DNA of 64,000 bases from Ramlibacter humi. GTDB taxonomy: Bacteria; Pseudomonadota; Gammaproteobacteria; Burkholderiales; Burkholderiaceae_C. The notes under the pieces were generated by a model, which ran no database searches, was not told the DNA's origin, and saw only the letters and a program-made list of their open reading frames with translations. Both the position numbers and the translations under genes were made by a program. Positions 15,586-24,264 of this stretch are shown here, piece by piece. Where the stretch lies: positions 124,001 to 188,000 of the forward strand of contig NZ_SMLK01000002.1 of NCBI RefSeq assembly GCF_004681975.1, given 5' to 3'. Position 1 is the first letter of the stretch; each line of letters opens with the position of its first letter.

Positions 15586-16524
15586 TCAGCCTTCCTCCCG
15601 GATCTGGCGGCCGGTGAGCTTGAGGAACAGGTCCTCCAGATTGGCCGGGCGGTGCAGGGTGCGCAGGCGCGTCTCGTGCGACAGCGCCTGCAGCAGCGGC
15701 CGTGCGTCTTGCGTGTAGAAGAAGACGGTCTCGCCGCTGACTTCCACGCGCGCGGCCATGGAACGCAATTGCGCCGATTCCGCCAGCGCCAGCGCGCCGT
15801 TGCCGTACGCCTCGACGACGTCGGGTTCCAGGTGCTGCGCGATCAGCTCGCGCGGCGTGCCTTCGGCGATCTTGCGGCCGTGATCCAGCACCAGCAGGCG
15901 CGAGCACAGGCGCTCGGCTTCGTCCATGAAGTGCGTGGTCAGCAGGATGGACTTGCCTTGCTGCAGCAGCAGCTGCAGGCGTTCCCACATCAGGTGGCGC
16001 GCCTGCGGGTCCAGGCCGGTGGTGGGCTCGTCCAGCATCAAAAGGCGCGGATCGTTCACCAGCGCCCGCGCCAGCGACAGGCGCCGGCGCATGCCGCCGG
16101 ACAGCTCCACCGGCCGCGCGTCGGCCTTGTGGGTGAGGGCGGCGAATTCCAGCAGGCGCGGGATGCGCTCTTCGATCACCGGCCGCTTCAGGCCGAAATA
16201 GCGGCCGTACACCAGCAGGTTCTCGGCGCAGCTGAAGTCCGGGTCCAGCGTGTCGAACTGGCTGACCACGCCGACCTGCGCTTTCACCGCCAGCGCATCG
16301 CGCGGCATGGACAGGCCCAGCGCGCGGATCGTGCCTTCGTCCGGCGCCGTCAGGCCCAGGCACATGCGGATGGTGGTGGTCTTGCCCGCGCCGTTGGGGC
16401 CGATCACGCCCAGGCACTCGCCCGGCGCGATGTGGAACGAAAGCCCATCCACGACGGCGCTGCCGCCGTAGCGCTTGCGCAGCTGGTGGGCTTCGAAAAG
16501 GGGGGCCTGGTGAGCGTGGGCCAT
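15586..16524 (-). CDS. ABC exporter ATP-binding protein, NodI-like
   Basis: The 312-residue ATPase has Walker [12 protein letters not shown]-loop region VVSQFDTLD, signature [19 protein letters not shown], Walker [14 protein letters not shown] and the H-loop ([14 protein letters not shown]). The C-terminal 80 residues are the extra domain typical of NodI/DrrA-type exporter ATPases. It energises the NodJ-like permease encoded next. ATG 16524 ([10 protein letters not shown]) is chosen over an upstream GTG at 16545. The gene is the first of its operon and divergent from psd with a short shared promoter region. Confidence 0.92.
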   Translation of the reverse strand: MAHAHQAPLFEAHQLRKRYGGSAVVDGLSFHIAPGECLGVIGPNGAGKTTTIRMCLGLTAPDEGTIRALGLSMPRDALAVKAQVGVVSQFDTLDPDFSCAENLLVYGRYFGLKRPVIEERIPRLLEFAALTHKADARPVELSGGMRRRLSLARALVNDPRLLMLDEPTTGLDPQARHLMWERLQLLLQQGKSILLTTHFMDEAERLCSRLLVLDHGRKIAEGTPRELIAQHLEPDVVEAYGNGALALAESAQLRSMAARVEVSGETVFFYTQDARPLLQALSHETRLRTLHRPANLEDLFLKLTGRQIREEG

Positions 16525-16601
16525 GGGCGGCACATTGTGTCGCACCCCGGGGGTGCCCGCCCCGCTTAAAATTTTTGCCGACTCTCACGCCGCACTTCCC
16601 C

Positions 16602-17465
16602 TTGTTCCCTCCCCTCGCCATCCAGACGCAGTACCTGCTGCCCAAGAAACTGCTCACCGTCCTGATGGGCCGCCTGGCATCCCTGCGCGGCGGCTCGTTC
16701 ACCCATGCCATCGTGCGCAAGTTCGTCGCGCACTACGGGGTGAACATGGCGGAGGCGGCCGACCCGCGCATCGAGTCGTACCCCACCTTCAACGAGTTCT
16801 TCACCCGGCCGTTGAAGCCGGGCGCGCGCCCGATCGCCGACGCGCCGCTGGTGTGCCCGGTGGACGCGGCCATCAGCCAGTTCGGACCGATCGAGCAGGA
16901 CCAGATCTTCCAGGCCAAGGGACACAGCTATTCGACGACCGCGCTGCTGGCCGGCGACGGGCAGCTGGCGCGCCGCTTCGACCACGGCCACTTCGCCACG
17001 CTGTACCTGTCGCCCAAGGACTACCACCGCATCCACATGCCCTGCGACGGGCGGCTGGTGTCCATGACCTACGTGCCGGGCGACCTGTTCTCGGTCAACC
17101 CGCTGACCGCGCGCCACGTGCCGGGCCTGTTCGCGCGCAACGAGCGCGTGGTGTGCGTGTTCGACACCGAGTTCGGCCCGTTCGTGAACGTGCTGGTGGG
17201 CGCCACCATCGTCGGCAGCATGGCCACCGTGTGGCACGGCGTGGTGAACCCGCCGCGCACCGGCGACGTCCGGCGCTGGGACTACGCCGGCCGGGACATC
17301 GTGCTGAAGAAAGGGCAGGAGATGGGCCGCTTCCTGCTCGGCTCCACCATCGTCATGCTGTTCCCCAAGGACATCGTCACCTTCAGCGCCGACTGGGCGC
17401 CCGCCAAGGCCGTGCGCCTGGGCGAACCCATGGGCATGATCGCGGGCGCGGCCAGCCCGCTCTGA
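16602..17465 (+). CDS. psd: Phosphatidylserine decarboxylase
   Basis: Psd makes phosphatidylethanolamine at the inner membrane; the proenzyme cleaves itself to form a pyruvoyl group. The protein has the N-terminal [10 protein letters not shown], the catalytic region [16 protein letters not shown] (His as in the family), FARNERVV and the self-cleavage motif LGST with Ser near residue 248. No ATG exists upstream of the conserved region. TTG at 16602 gives 287 residues and the same N-terminal length as E. coli Psd. TTG at 16575 is possible but lies just after a TTAAAAT -10-like element (16566-16572), so transcription would probably start downstream of it. No Shine-Dalgarno sequence is seen. Confidence 0.92.
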   Translation: MFPPLAIQTQYLLPKKLLTVLMGRLASLRGGSFTHAIVRKFVAHYGVNMAEAADPRIESYPTFNEFFTRPLKPGARPIADAPLVCPVDAAISQFGPIEQDQIFQAKGHSYSTTALLAGDGQLARRFDHGHFATLYLSPKDYHRIHMPCDGRLVSMTYVPGDLFSVNPLTARHVPGLFARNERVVCVFDTEFGPFVNVLVGATIVGSMATVWHGVVNPPRTGDVRRWDYAGRDIVLKKGQEMGRFLLGSTIVMLFPKDIVTFSADWAPAKAVRLGEPMGMIAGAASPL

Positions 17466-17478
17466 CGCGCCAACCGCG

Positions 17479-18987
17479 CTACTGGAAAGCCACTTCGTCG
17501 AAAGCGCGCAGCTTGCGGCTGTGCAGGCGCTGGCTGCCGCCCGCGCGCAGGATCTCGATGGCGCGCATGCCGATGCGCAGGTGCTGGTCGACCCGCTCGC
17601 GGTAGAACTGGTTGGCCATGCCGGGCAGCTTGATCTCGCCGTGCAGCGGCTTGTCGCTCACGCACAGCAGCGTGCCGTAGGGCACCCGGAAGCGGAACCC
17701 GTTGGCCGCGATGGTGGCGCTTTCCATGTCCAGCGCCACCGCGCGCGACTGGCTGAAGCGGCGCTGCGGCTCGTTGCCGGGCAGCAGCTCCCAGTTGCGG
17801 TTGTCCGTGCTGGCGACGGTACCGGTGCGCATGATGCGTTTCAGGGCCGCGCCTTCGCACCGCGTGACGTCGGCCACCGCCTTTTCCAGCGCCAGCTGGA
17901 TTTCGGCCAGCGCGGGGATGGGCACCCACACCGGCAGTTCCTCGTCCAGCACATGGTCCTCGCGCACGTACGCGTGGGCCAGCACGTAGTCGCCCAGTTG
18001 CTGGCTGCTGCGCAGGCCCGCGCAGTGCCCGAGCATCAGCCACGCGTGCGGCCTGAGCACCGCGATGTGGTCGGTGATGGTCTTGGCGTTGGCCGGGCCC
18101 ACGCCGATGTTCACCATGGTGATGCCCGTGTGGTTGGGGCGCATGAGGTGGTAGGCCGGCATCTGCGGCAGGCGCGGCGGCGCGTGGCCCCACAGGTCTT
18201 CCGGCGGCGTACCCGGCGCGCCCGAGCCCAGGCCCGCGCGGCGCGTGACCACGTTGCCCGGTTCCACGAAGGCGCTGTAGTCGCTGTCGGCCTTCGCCAT
18301 CTCCTCGTGGCCGAGGCGCACGAATTCGTCGATGTAGAACTGGTAGTTGGTGAACAGGACGAAGTTCTGGAACCAGTCCGGCGCCGTGCCCGTGTAGTGG
18401 CGCAGGCGGTGCAGCGAGTAGTCCACGCGCGCCGCGGTGAACAGCGACAGCGGCTGCGGCTCGCCCGGTTGCGCGCGCCAGGTGCCGTTGGCGATGCCGT
18501 CGTCCATGCTGCCCAGGTCGGGCAGGTCGAACTGGTCGCGCAGCATGGCGCGCCGCTCCGGCGTCAGCGTGCCTTCGATGTGGTCGTTCTCCGCGAACGA
18601 GAAGTGCACGGGGATGGGCTGAGTGGAGGTGCCCACTTCCAGTTCCACGCCATGGCTTTGCCGCAGCAGGCGGAACTGCTCCAGGTAATAGTTGCCGTAA
18701 AGGTCGGGGCGGGTCAGCGTCGTTTCGAAGCGGCCCGCGCCGGACACGAAGCCGTAGCTGAGGCCCAGGTTCTCCAGCACTTCCTGCGGGACTGCGGTCT
18801 CGGTGTGGATGCGGACGAAGGGGTAGCAGGCCCGCACGTGGCCCGGCAAGGTCTCGCCGGCGACGAAGCGCTGCATGGCATCGCGAAGGTGGTTCACGCC
18901 CTGCGCGTAGATCTGTCGCACCTGCGCGAGCGCGCTTTCGGGCTCGGTGTGGCGGGTGGGCGCGATGAACGGCGGCATGTAGGGCAT
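17479..18987 (-). CDS. amn: AMP nucleosidase
   Basis: Amn hydrolyses AMP to adenine and ribose 5-phosphate in the cytosol and takes part in purine salvage and adenylate balance. The 502-residue length is normal. The N-terminal half is the AMP-nucleosidase-specific domain (AGRFETTLTRPDLYGNYYLEQFRLL, IPVHFSFAEN). The C-terminal half is the nucleoside-phosphorylase fold (NHTGITMVNIGVGPANAKTITDH, HAWLMLGHCAGLRSSQQLGDYV, VALDMESATIAANGFRFRVPYGTLLCVSDKPLHGEIK). It converges on psd with 13 bases between stops. ATG 18987 (MPYMPPFIAP) has a conserved-looking N-terminus. Confidence 0.96.
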   Translation of the reverse strand: MPYMPPFIAPTRHTEPESALAQVRQIYAQGVNHLRDAMQRFVAGETLPGHVRACYPFVRIHTETAVPQEVLENLGLSYGFVSGAGRFETTLTRPDLYGNYYLEQFRLLRQSHGVELEVGTSTQPIPVHFSFAENDHIEGTLTPERRAMLRDQFDLPDLGSMDDGIANGTWRAQPGEPQPLSLFTAARVDYSLHRLRHYTGTAPDWFQNFVLFTNYQFYIDEFVRLGHEEMAKADSDYSAFVEPGNVVTRRAGLGSGAPGTPPEDLWGHAPPRLPQMPAYHLMRPNHTGITMVNIGVGPANAKTITDHIAVLRPHAWLMLGHCAGLRSSQQLGDYVLAHAYVREDHVLDEELPVWVPIPALAEIQLALEKAVADVTRCEGAALKRIMRTGTVASTDNRNWELLPGNEPQRRFSQSRAVALDMESATIAANGFRFRVPYGTLLCVSDKPLHGEIKLPGMANQFYRERVDQHLRIGMRAIEILRAGGSQRLHSRKLRAFDEVAFQ

Positions 18988-19057
18988 GACGGTGATTGTG
19001 CAGCGGCACGCGCGTGCGGCTCGCGCCCGCGCGGTGGTGCGACAGCGTCCTACAAGC

Positions 19058-19082
19058 TGTAACGAACGAACCTGACGTTACA
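19058..19082. promoter_or_regulatory. Inverted repeat in promoter of small gene
   Basis: TGTAACG and CGTTACA form perfect 7-bp arms 11 bases apart, 63 bases upstream of the small gene at 19145. The region is A-rich compared with its surroundings. It is a plausible regulator site or promoter element; the binding protein is unknown. Confidence 0.45.
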
Positions 19083-19144
19083 AATCAGGCCCAGCGGCGA
19101 CAGTCACTTCCACCCCAGAACAACCCCGATACAGGAGTGCGCCA

Positions 19145-19411
19145 ATGTCGACTGCAGCGTTCGCCGCGAATCCCTTCGCCCTGATGATGGATCCGCAGGC
19201 CGTCCGCGAGACGGTGGAAAAGTCCGAGCAGCTCTCGAAACTGAGCCAGCGCCAATGCCACCCGCTGGATCGCGCGGTGATCCGCAGCGCCAGCGCCGAA
19301 TTGGCTGCCTACGACTCGAAGATCGACCGCACCACGATCTACCTGCCGCCGGAAGAAGAATCTTCCAGGCCCGCGGCGCTGACGCGCAGTTACGGCCGCT
19401 CGTACAACTGA
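19145..19411 (+). CDS. Small conserved hypothetical protein
   Basis: I do not recognise this 88-residue protein. It has no signal peptide or membrane helix. It begins MSTAAFAANPFALMMDPQAV, followed by a charged helical stretch (RETVEKSEQLSKLSQRQCHPLDRAVI) with one cysteine, and ends in a polar tail rich in Ser, Arg and Tyr. It looks real: a clear GGAG ribosome site, its own promoter region with an inverted repeat, and a terminator directly after it. The HPLDR segment and small size are typical of unannotated small proteins in Comamonadaceae. Confidence 0.7.
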   Translation: MSTAAFAANPFALMMDPQAVRETVEKSEQLSKLSQRQCHPLDRAVIRSASAELAAYDSKIDRTTIYLPPEEESSRPAALTRSYGRSYN

Positions 19412-19430
19412 TCGCCGGTTTTCACCTGGA

Positions 19431-19463
19431 AACGCCGCCCGGCAACGCCGCGCGGCGTTTTTC
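19431..19463 (+). terminator. Terminator after small gene
   Basis: AACGCCG and CGGCGTT arms form a GC-rich stem followed by TTTTTCCTT, about 20 bases after the stop codon. An alternative pairing uses the inner AACGCCG copy at 19444-19450. Confidence 0.8.
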
Positions 19464-19474
19464 CTTGCGCACCT

Positions 19475-20842
19475 TCAGCGCACGGCTTCGCGCATGGTGA
19501 CGAACTCCTCGGCCACCGTGGGGTGGATGCCGATGGTGGCGTCGAACACCGCCTTGGTCGCGCCGGCCTTCATCGCCACCGCGAACCCCTGCACGATCTC
19601 GCCGGCTTCGGGCCCGACCATGTGCAGGCCCACCACGCGGTCGCTGGCCGCATCGACCACCAGCTTCATCAGGCAGCGCTCGCCGCTGCCGCTCAGCGTG
19701 TGGCGCAGCGCCTTGAATTCGCTGCGGAACACGTGGACGCGGGCGAACTTCTCGCGCGCCTGCGCTTCGGTCAGGCCCACGGTGCCGATCGACGGCTGCG
19801 TGAACACCGCGGTGGGCACGAGCTCGTAGTCCATGCGCCGGTGGCCTTCACCGAACAGGCGATCGACCACGGCCATGGCCTCGGCCAGCGCCACGGGCGT
19901 GAGCTGCAGCCGCGCGGTGACGTCGCCCACCGCATGGACCGAGTGCAGCGAAGTGCGATGGTGGGCATCGACTTCCACCGCGCCCAGCCGGCCCTGCTTC
20001 ACGCCGGCCGCTTCCAGGCCCAGGCCGTTGACGTTGGGCACGCGCCCGGTGGCGAACAGCACCGTATTCGCATCGAGCGTGCTGCCGTCCTCCAGCGTCG
20101 CGCGCACCGTGCCGCCTTCGCGTTCCAGCGATTCCACCTCGGTGCCCAGGCGCAGGTCAATGCCGCGCTTGACCAGCTCGCCGGCGATGAAGTGCCGCAC
20201 CTCGTCGTCGAAGCCGCGCAGGATCTGCTCGCCGCGGTACAGCAGCGACACCTTCGCGCCCAGGCCGCGGAAGATGGAGGCGAACTCGCAGGCGATGTAG
20301 CCGCCGCCCACGACCACCAGCCGCTTCGGGAACGGCTCCAGGTCGAACATGCTGTCGGACGTGACACCCAGTTCCGAGCCCGGGATGGGCGGGTGCGAAG
20401 GCGTGCCGCCGGTGGCGATGAGGATGTTCTTCGCCGTGTGCGTCTGCACGCCGGTGGTGGTGCGGATGCGCACGGTGTGGCCGTCCAGCAGTTCGGCCCA
20501 GCCGCGCAGCACCTGCACGCCGGCACTGGTCAGCAGCTGGCCGTAGACGCCGTTCAGGCGCGCGATCTCCTTCGCGCGGTTGGCTTTGAGCCGCGCCCAG
20601 TCCAGCCGCGGCTCGCCCACGTCCCAGCCGAAGCCCGCGGCGTCCTCGAAATCGGCCGCGTAGTGCGACGCGTACGCGTACAGCTTCTTCGGGATGCAGC
20701 CGACATTGACGCAGGTGCCGCCCAAGGCGGCCGCCTCCGCCAGCGCCACGCGGGCACCTCGCTGCGCAGCCATGCGGGCGGCGCGCACGCCGCCGCTGCC
20801 GCCGCCGATGACGAACAGGTCGAATTCCGGTGTCGTGGCCAT
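19475..20842 (-). CDS. gor: Glutathione-disulfide reductase
   Basis: Gor reduces oxidised glutathione with NADPH in the cytosol. The 455-residue flavoprotein has the FAD motif VIGGGSGGVRAAR, the redox disulfide C44-C49 in GGTCVNVGCIPKK, the NAD(P) motif VVGGGYIACEFASIF, and the C-terminal active-site histidine H440 in GIHPTVAEE with the following Glu. LLYRGEQILRGFD shows the arginines expected for NADPH preference. ATG 20842 is preceded by a strong GGAGG. It is downstream of a LysR-type gene on the same strand (25-base gap) and close to a GST gene, a glutathione-related cluster. Confidence 0.95.
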   Translation of the reverse strand: MATTPEFDLFVIGGGSGGVRAARMAAQRGARVALAEAAALGGTCVNVGCIPKKLYAYASHYAADFEDAAGFGWDVGEPRLDWARLKANRAKEIARLNGVYGQLLTSAGVQVLRGWAELLDGHTVRIRTTTGVQTHTAKNILIATGGTPSHPPIPGSELGVTSDSMFDLEPFPKRLVVVGGGYIACEFASIFRGLGAKVSLLYRGEQILRGFDDEVRHFIAGELVKRGIDLRLGTEVESLEREGGTVRATLEDGSTLDANTVLFATGRVPNVNGLGLEAAGVKQGRLGAVEVDAHHRTSLHSVHAVGDVTARLQLTPVALAEAMAVVDRLFGEGHRRMDYELVPTAVFTQPSIGTVGLTEAQAREKFARVHVFRSEFKALRHTLSGSGERCLMKLVVDAASDRVVGLHMVGPEAGEIVQGFAVAMKAGATKAVFDATIGIHPTVAEEFVTMREAVR

Positions 20843-20867
20843 GGTGGGAAACCTCCGTCGAAAGGCG

Positions 20868-21755
20868 TCAGTCGCGGAAAGCCGTGATCTCCTGGCGCAC
20901 GAAGTCGATGAACGCACGGGTGCGCGCTGGCAGCAGCCGGGCATGCGGATAGACGATGTTGATCGGCCGCGGCGGCTGCTCGAACTTTGCCAGCAAGATG
21001 CGAAGCTTGCCGGCCGCCACCAGCGCATCCACCTGGTACGAGAAGAACATGCCGATGCCGGCCCCGTCGGCGACTGCCTGCACCGCGGGAAAGACGTGGT
21101 TGAACTCGAGCGCGCCGCGCACGGGCACGCGCAGCGCGCGGCCGTTCTCCTGGAAGCCCGCCCAGTCGGCCGCCACCACGTTCTTCACGCAGGCAAAGCG
21201 CAGCAGGTCGCGCGGGTGCCTGGGCGTGCCGTGCTTCTTCAGGAAGGCCGGGCTGGCCACGACCACGCGGCGGATCGAGCCCAGCGGCTGGGCGACCAGC
21301 GACGAATCTTCCAGCCGGCCGATGCGGATGCCGACGTCGATGCCTTCCTCCAGCAGGTTCACCACGCGGTCCAGCAGCAGCACGGTGCAGCGCAACTGCG
21401 GGTAGCGGGCCGAGAACTTCGTGACCACGGGCGCGACATGCAGCTGGCCGAAAGGCACGGGCGCGGTGATGGTGAGGTGGCCTTGCGGTTCGGAAGCGCC
21501 GCTGGCCAGCGCCTCTTCGGACGCGCGCAGGCGCTCCATCAGTTCGCGGCAGTGCACCAGGTGCAGCCGGCCTTCCTCGGTCAGCGTCACGCGCCGCGTG
21601 GTGCGGTTGAACAGGCGCACCTTCAGGCTGGCTTCGTACGCGGCCAGCATGCGCACCACCGAGGGCAGCGAACTGCCCAGCGCGCGGGCCGCGGCGGTCA
21701 GGCTGCCGTGCTCGGCGATGGCCAGGAACACCTCGATGGCGCGGAAACGGTCCAT
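20868..21755 (-). CDS. LysR-family transcriptional regulator
   Basis: The 295-residue regulator has the N-terminal winged helix-turn-helix (FLAIAEHGSLTAAARALGSSLPSVVRMLAAYEASLKVRLFNRTTRRVTLTEEG) and a LysR substrate-binding domain from residue 90 on. It is most like the CrgA/DsdC-type group with a GIDVGIRIG motif. It is divergent from a GST gene with 99 bases between, the usual layout for a LysR regulator and its target. It is also directly upstream of gor. The ATG at 21755 gives the standard MDRFRAIEVF start; an upstream in-frame ATG at 21779 adds eight unlikely residues. Confidence 0.92.
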   Translation of the reverse strand: MDRFRAIEVFLAIAEHGSLTAAARALGSSLPSVVRMLAAYEASLKVRLFNRTTRRVTLTEEGRLHLVHCRELMERLRASEEALASGASEPQGHLTITAPVPFGQLHVAPVVTKFSARYPQLRCTVLLLDRVVNLLEEGIDVGIRIGRLEDSSLVAQPLGSIRRVVVASPAFLKKHGTPRHPRDLLRFACVKNVVAADWAGFQENGRALRVPVRGALEFNHVFPAVQAVADGAGIGMFFSYQVDALVAAGKLRILLAKFEQPPRPINIVYPHARLLPARTRAFIDFVRQEITAFRD

Positions 21756-21854
21756 GCGGCATTGAACCAGAAATCGCAATAGTCAACTACTAGTGATGGC
21801 ATTGATCCGTTGAATGCAGCAAACGAAGATGGCATCCGTCACCAGGAGACCCGC

Positions 21855-22487
21855 ATGAACCGACCCGCCGCACCCATCCGCCTGCACCGCCTGGCCTTGT
21901 CCGGCCATTGCCACCGCGTCGAGCTCATGCTCTCGCTGCTGCAACTGCCGTACGAGACGGTGGACGTCGACCTGCTCAAGGGCGAGCAGCACATGCCGGC
22001 GTTCAAGGCGCTCAACGCCTTCGGGCAGGTGCCCGTGATCCAGGATGGCGGCGTCACGCTGGCCGACTCGAACGCGATCCTGGTGTATCTCGAAAGCCGC
22101 TATGCGACCGGACGCTTCCTGCCACGCGATCCGGTCGGCGCCGCGCAAGTGCAGCGGTGGCTCTCCGCCGCCGCGGGCTGGCTCGCGTTCGGGCCTGCCG
22201 CCGCGCGGGTGATCAAGCTGTTCGGCCGGTCCGACGATCCAGTGCCGGCGCAGCAGCGGGCCGCGCGCCTGTTCGACGCGATGGAAGTTGAACTCGGGCG
22301 CACCGATTGGCTGGCCGGGCGCGAGCCGACGCTCGCCGACATCGCGCTCTACAGCTACACGGTGTCGGCGCCGGAAGGCGGCGTGTCGCTGCAGCCGTAC
22401 CCGCGCATCCGCGAATGGCTGGCGCGCGTCGAAGCGATGCCGCGCTTCCTGCCCATGCCGCGCTCGCCCGTGGGGCTGGCCGCATGA
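21855..22487 (+). CDS. Glutathione S-transferase family protein
   Basis: The 210-residue protein has an N-terminal thioredoxin-like glutathione domain: IRLHRLALSGHCHRVELMLSLL with a Ser in the activating position, the cis-proline GQVPVIQDGG, and the glutathione-binding LADSNAILVYLESRY. The C-terminal all-helical domain follows, with PTLADIALYSY. It may conjugate or reduce with glutathione; the substrate is unknown. The start at 21855 follows CAGGAGA. It is divergent from the LysR gene and overlaps the next gene by ATGA, so the two are translationally coupled. Confidence 0.93.
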   Translation: MNRPAAPIRLHRLALSGHCHRVELMLSLLQLPYETVDVDLLKGEQHMPAFKALNAFGQVPVIQDGGVTLADSNAILVYLESRYATGRFLPRDPVGAAQVQRWLSAAAGWLAFGPAAARVIKLFGRSDDPVPAQQRAARLFDAMEVELGRTDWLAGREPTLADIALYSYTVSAPEGGVSLQPYPRIREWLARVEAMPRFLPMPRSPVGLAA

Positions 22488-23419
22488 CCACCGAAGCATT
22501 CCACGCGGGCGAGCGCGAACTGCAGGTTCGCGCCGGCGTGCGCGAGCGGCTGGCCGCGGCCGGCGAGCGGGTGGTGCGCAACCACATGCCGCAGCAGCAC
22601 CGCGACTTCTTCGCGCAGCTGCCCTGGCTGCTGGTGGGCGCGCTCGACGCGCAGGGCCAGCCGTGGGCGACGGCGCTGGCGGGGCCCCCAGGCTTCGTGG
22701 ATTCGCCGGACGAGCGCTTGCTGAGGGTGCGCGCTCAACCGGCGGCAGGTGACCCGCTGGCCGGCGCGCTGGTGGACGGGCGGCCGGTCGGGCTGCTCGG
22801 GCTGGAGGCGCACACGCGTCGGCGCAACCGGCTGAACGGCTGGGTGTTCGCGGGGGACGCAACGGGCTTCCACGTGCAGGCGGGCCAGAGTTTCGGCAAC
22901 TGCCCGAAGTACATCCAGGCCCGGCGCGCGGAGTACGACCCCGGGTGGGGATTGCCCGGGGAGGCCGGGGCGCTCGCGGCACTCGACGAAGAAGCGCGCT
23001 CCCTCATCGCGGCCGCCGACACGTTCTTCATCGCCACCGCGCATCCCGATGCGCTGGCGGACGGCGACCCCGCGCACGGCGTGGACTTGTCGCACCGGGG
23101 CGGCCGGCCGGGTTTCGTGCACGTGGCCGGCGACGAACTGCTGGTGCCGGATTTCGCCGGCAACCTGTTCTTCAACACCTTCGGCAACCTGCTGCTGCAG
23201 CCGCGATGCGGCCTGCTGTTCATCGACTACGCGAGCGGGGACCTGCTGTGGCTGGCCGCGCACGCCGCCATCGACTGGAACCCGCCGGCCGGGTTTTCCG
23301 GCGCACAGAGGATGCTGCGGCTGCGCGTCACGGCCGCGCGGCGGGGGCGCCGGCGCCTGCCGTTGCGCTGGAGCACGGCGCAACCGGCGCCGGAACTGGC
23401 GCTCACCGGCCACTGGTAG
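22484..23419 (+). CDS. Pyridoxamine 5'-phosphate oxidase-family FMN protein
   Basis: The 311-residue protein belongs to the large PNPOx-like proteins often seen fused or next to oxidoreductases. The N-terminal segment HMPQQHRDFFAQLPWLLVGALDAQGQPWATALAGPPGF and the central GRPGFVHVAGDELLVPDFAGNLFFNTFGNLLLQPRCGLLFIDY are family hallmarks; the latter is the FMN split-barrel core. ATG 22484 overlaps the GST stop, so the two probably act together, perhaps in glutathione-linked redox chemistry. That is inferred from the coupling only. There is no signal peptide or membrane helix. Confidence 0.85.
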   Translation: MTTEAFHAGERELQVRAGVRERLAAAGERVVRNHMPQQHRDFFAQLPWLLVGALDAQGQPWATALAGPPGFVDSPDERLLRVRAQPAAGDPLAGALVDGRPVGLLGLEAHTRRRNRLNGWVFAGDATGFHVQAGQSFGNCPKYIQARRAEYDPGWGLPGEAGALAALDEEARSLIAAADTFFIATAHPDALADGDPAHGVDLSHRGGRPGFVHVAGDELLVPDFAGNLFFNTFGNLLLQPRCGLLFIDYASGDLLWLAAHAAIDWNPPAGFSGAQRMLRLRVTAARRGRRRLPLRWSTAQPAPELALTGHW

Positions 23420-23453
23420 TTCGCGCGCGCAGCCGCGCCGCTATCATCGGCGC

Positions 23454-24260
23454 GTGACTTCCGCCACCCCCCGTGAGCTCGATGCCGGCCGCCTGGACCA
23501 GGCGGCGCTGCGCTGGGTGCTCGGCTGGTGGGGCGCCATCATGTACGCGGCGCTGCTGCTGGTGCTGCCGCTCACGCGCCACGGCTGGAGCGACGAAGGC
23601 ATGCGGCAGAACCTGGCCCGCCACGCGTACCAGGACACCGCGCCCATCCTGCCCGGCTTTTCCATCCTGGCGGCGCTGCTCACCGTCGTGATCACGCGCA
23701 TCGTGGTGGTCACCGCCTACAGCTATGGCGTGTCGCAGTACGCGCTGGAAATGGTGATCCGCGTGCTGGTGCTGGAGCTGATCCCGCTGATCGCCGCGCT
23801 GTTCGTCGCCCTGCGCTGCACCATCCCCAACGGCGCCGCGGTGGCCGAGATGCGGCGCAACGGCCACTTCCAGTCGCTGCGCCGCGCGGGCGTCGACCCG
23901 CTGGTGCGCGAGGTCATGCCGCGCATGCTGGCCGGCGGCTACGCGGTCGTCACGCTGGCGGCGCTGAGCTGCGTGGTCGCGGGCATCGTGGCTTACCTGG
24001 CCGTCTACGGCGACACGCTGGCCGGCCTGCCCGCGTACACGCGCATGTTCGGCCACGTGTTCGAACCCACCGTCGCGCTCATCTTCATGCTGAAGACCGT
24101 TTTCTTCGCGGTGGCGGTCGCGGTGATCCCGATGGCTTCGGGCGCCAACGACATCGCGGCGCCCAGCCAGCGCGAAAGCGCGGCACTGCAAGGACTGGTG
24201 CGCATGTTCGCCGTCCTGCTGCTGCTGGAAGCGGCTTCGCTGGTGGGCAACTACTACTGA
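23454..24260 (+). CDS. MlaE-family ABC permease
   Basis: The 268-residue inner-membrane protein has five to six hydrophobic helices and the MlaE/YrbE core, including VLELIPLIAALFVALRCTIPNGAAVAEMRRNGHFQSL, in which an E-M pair and a helix-break are typical. MlaE permeases move phospholipids between the inner membrane and an MCE protein. The start is GTG at 23454, the only suitable start after the previous stop; no ATG fits. It is followed after 4 bases by an MCE-domain gene. No ATPase gene lies in this cluster. Confidence 0.88.
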   Translation: MTSATPRELDAGRLDQAALRWVLGWWGAIMYAALLLVLPLTRHGWSDEGMRQNLARHAYQDTAPILPGFSILAALLTVVITRIVVVTAYSYGVSQYALEMVIRVLVLELIPLIAALFVALRCTIPNGAAVAEMRRNGHFQSLRRAGVDPLVREVMPRMLAGGYAVVTLAALSCVVAGIVAYLAVYGDTLAGLPAYTRMFGHVFEPTVALIFMLKTVFFAVAVAVIPMASGANDIAAPSQRESAALQGLVRMFAVLLLLEAASLVGNYY

Positions 24261-24264
24261 TCGC

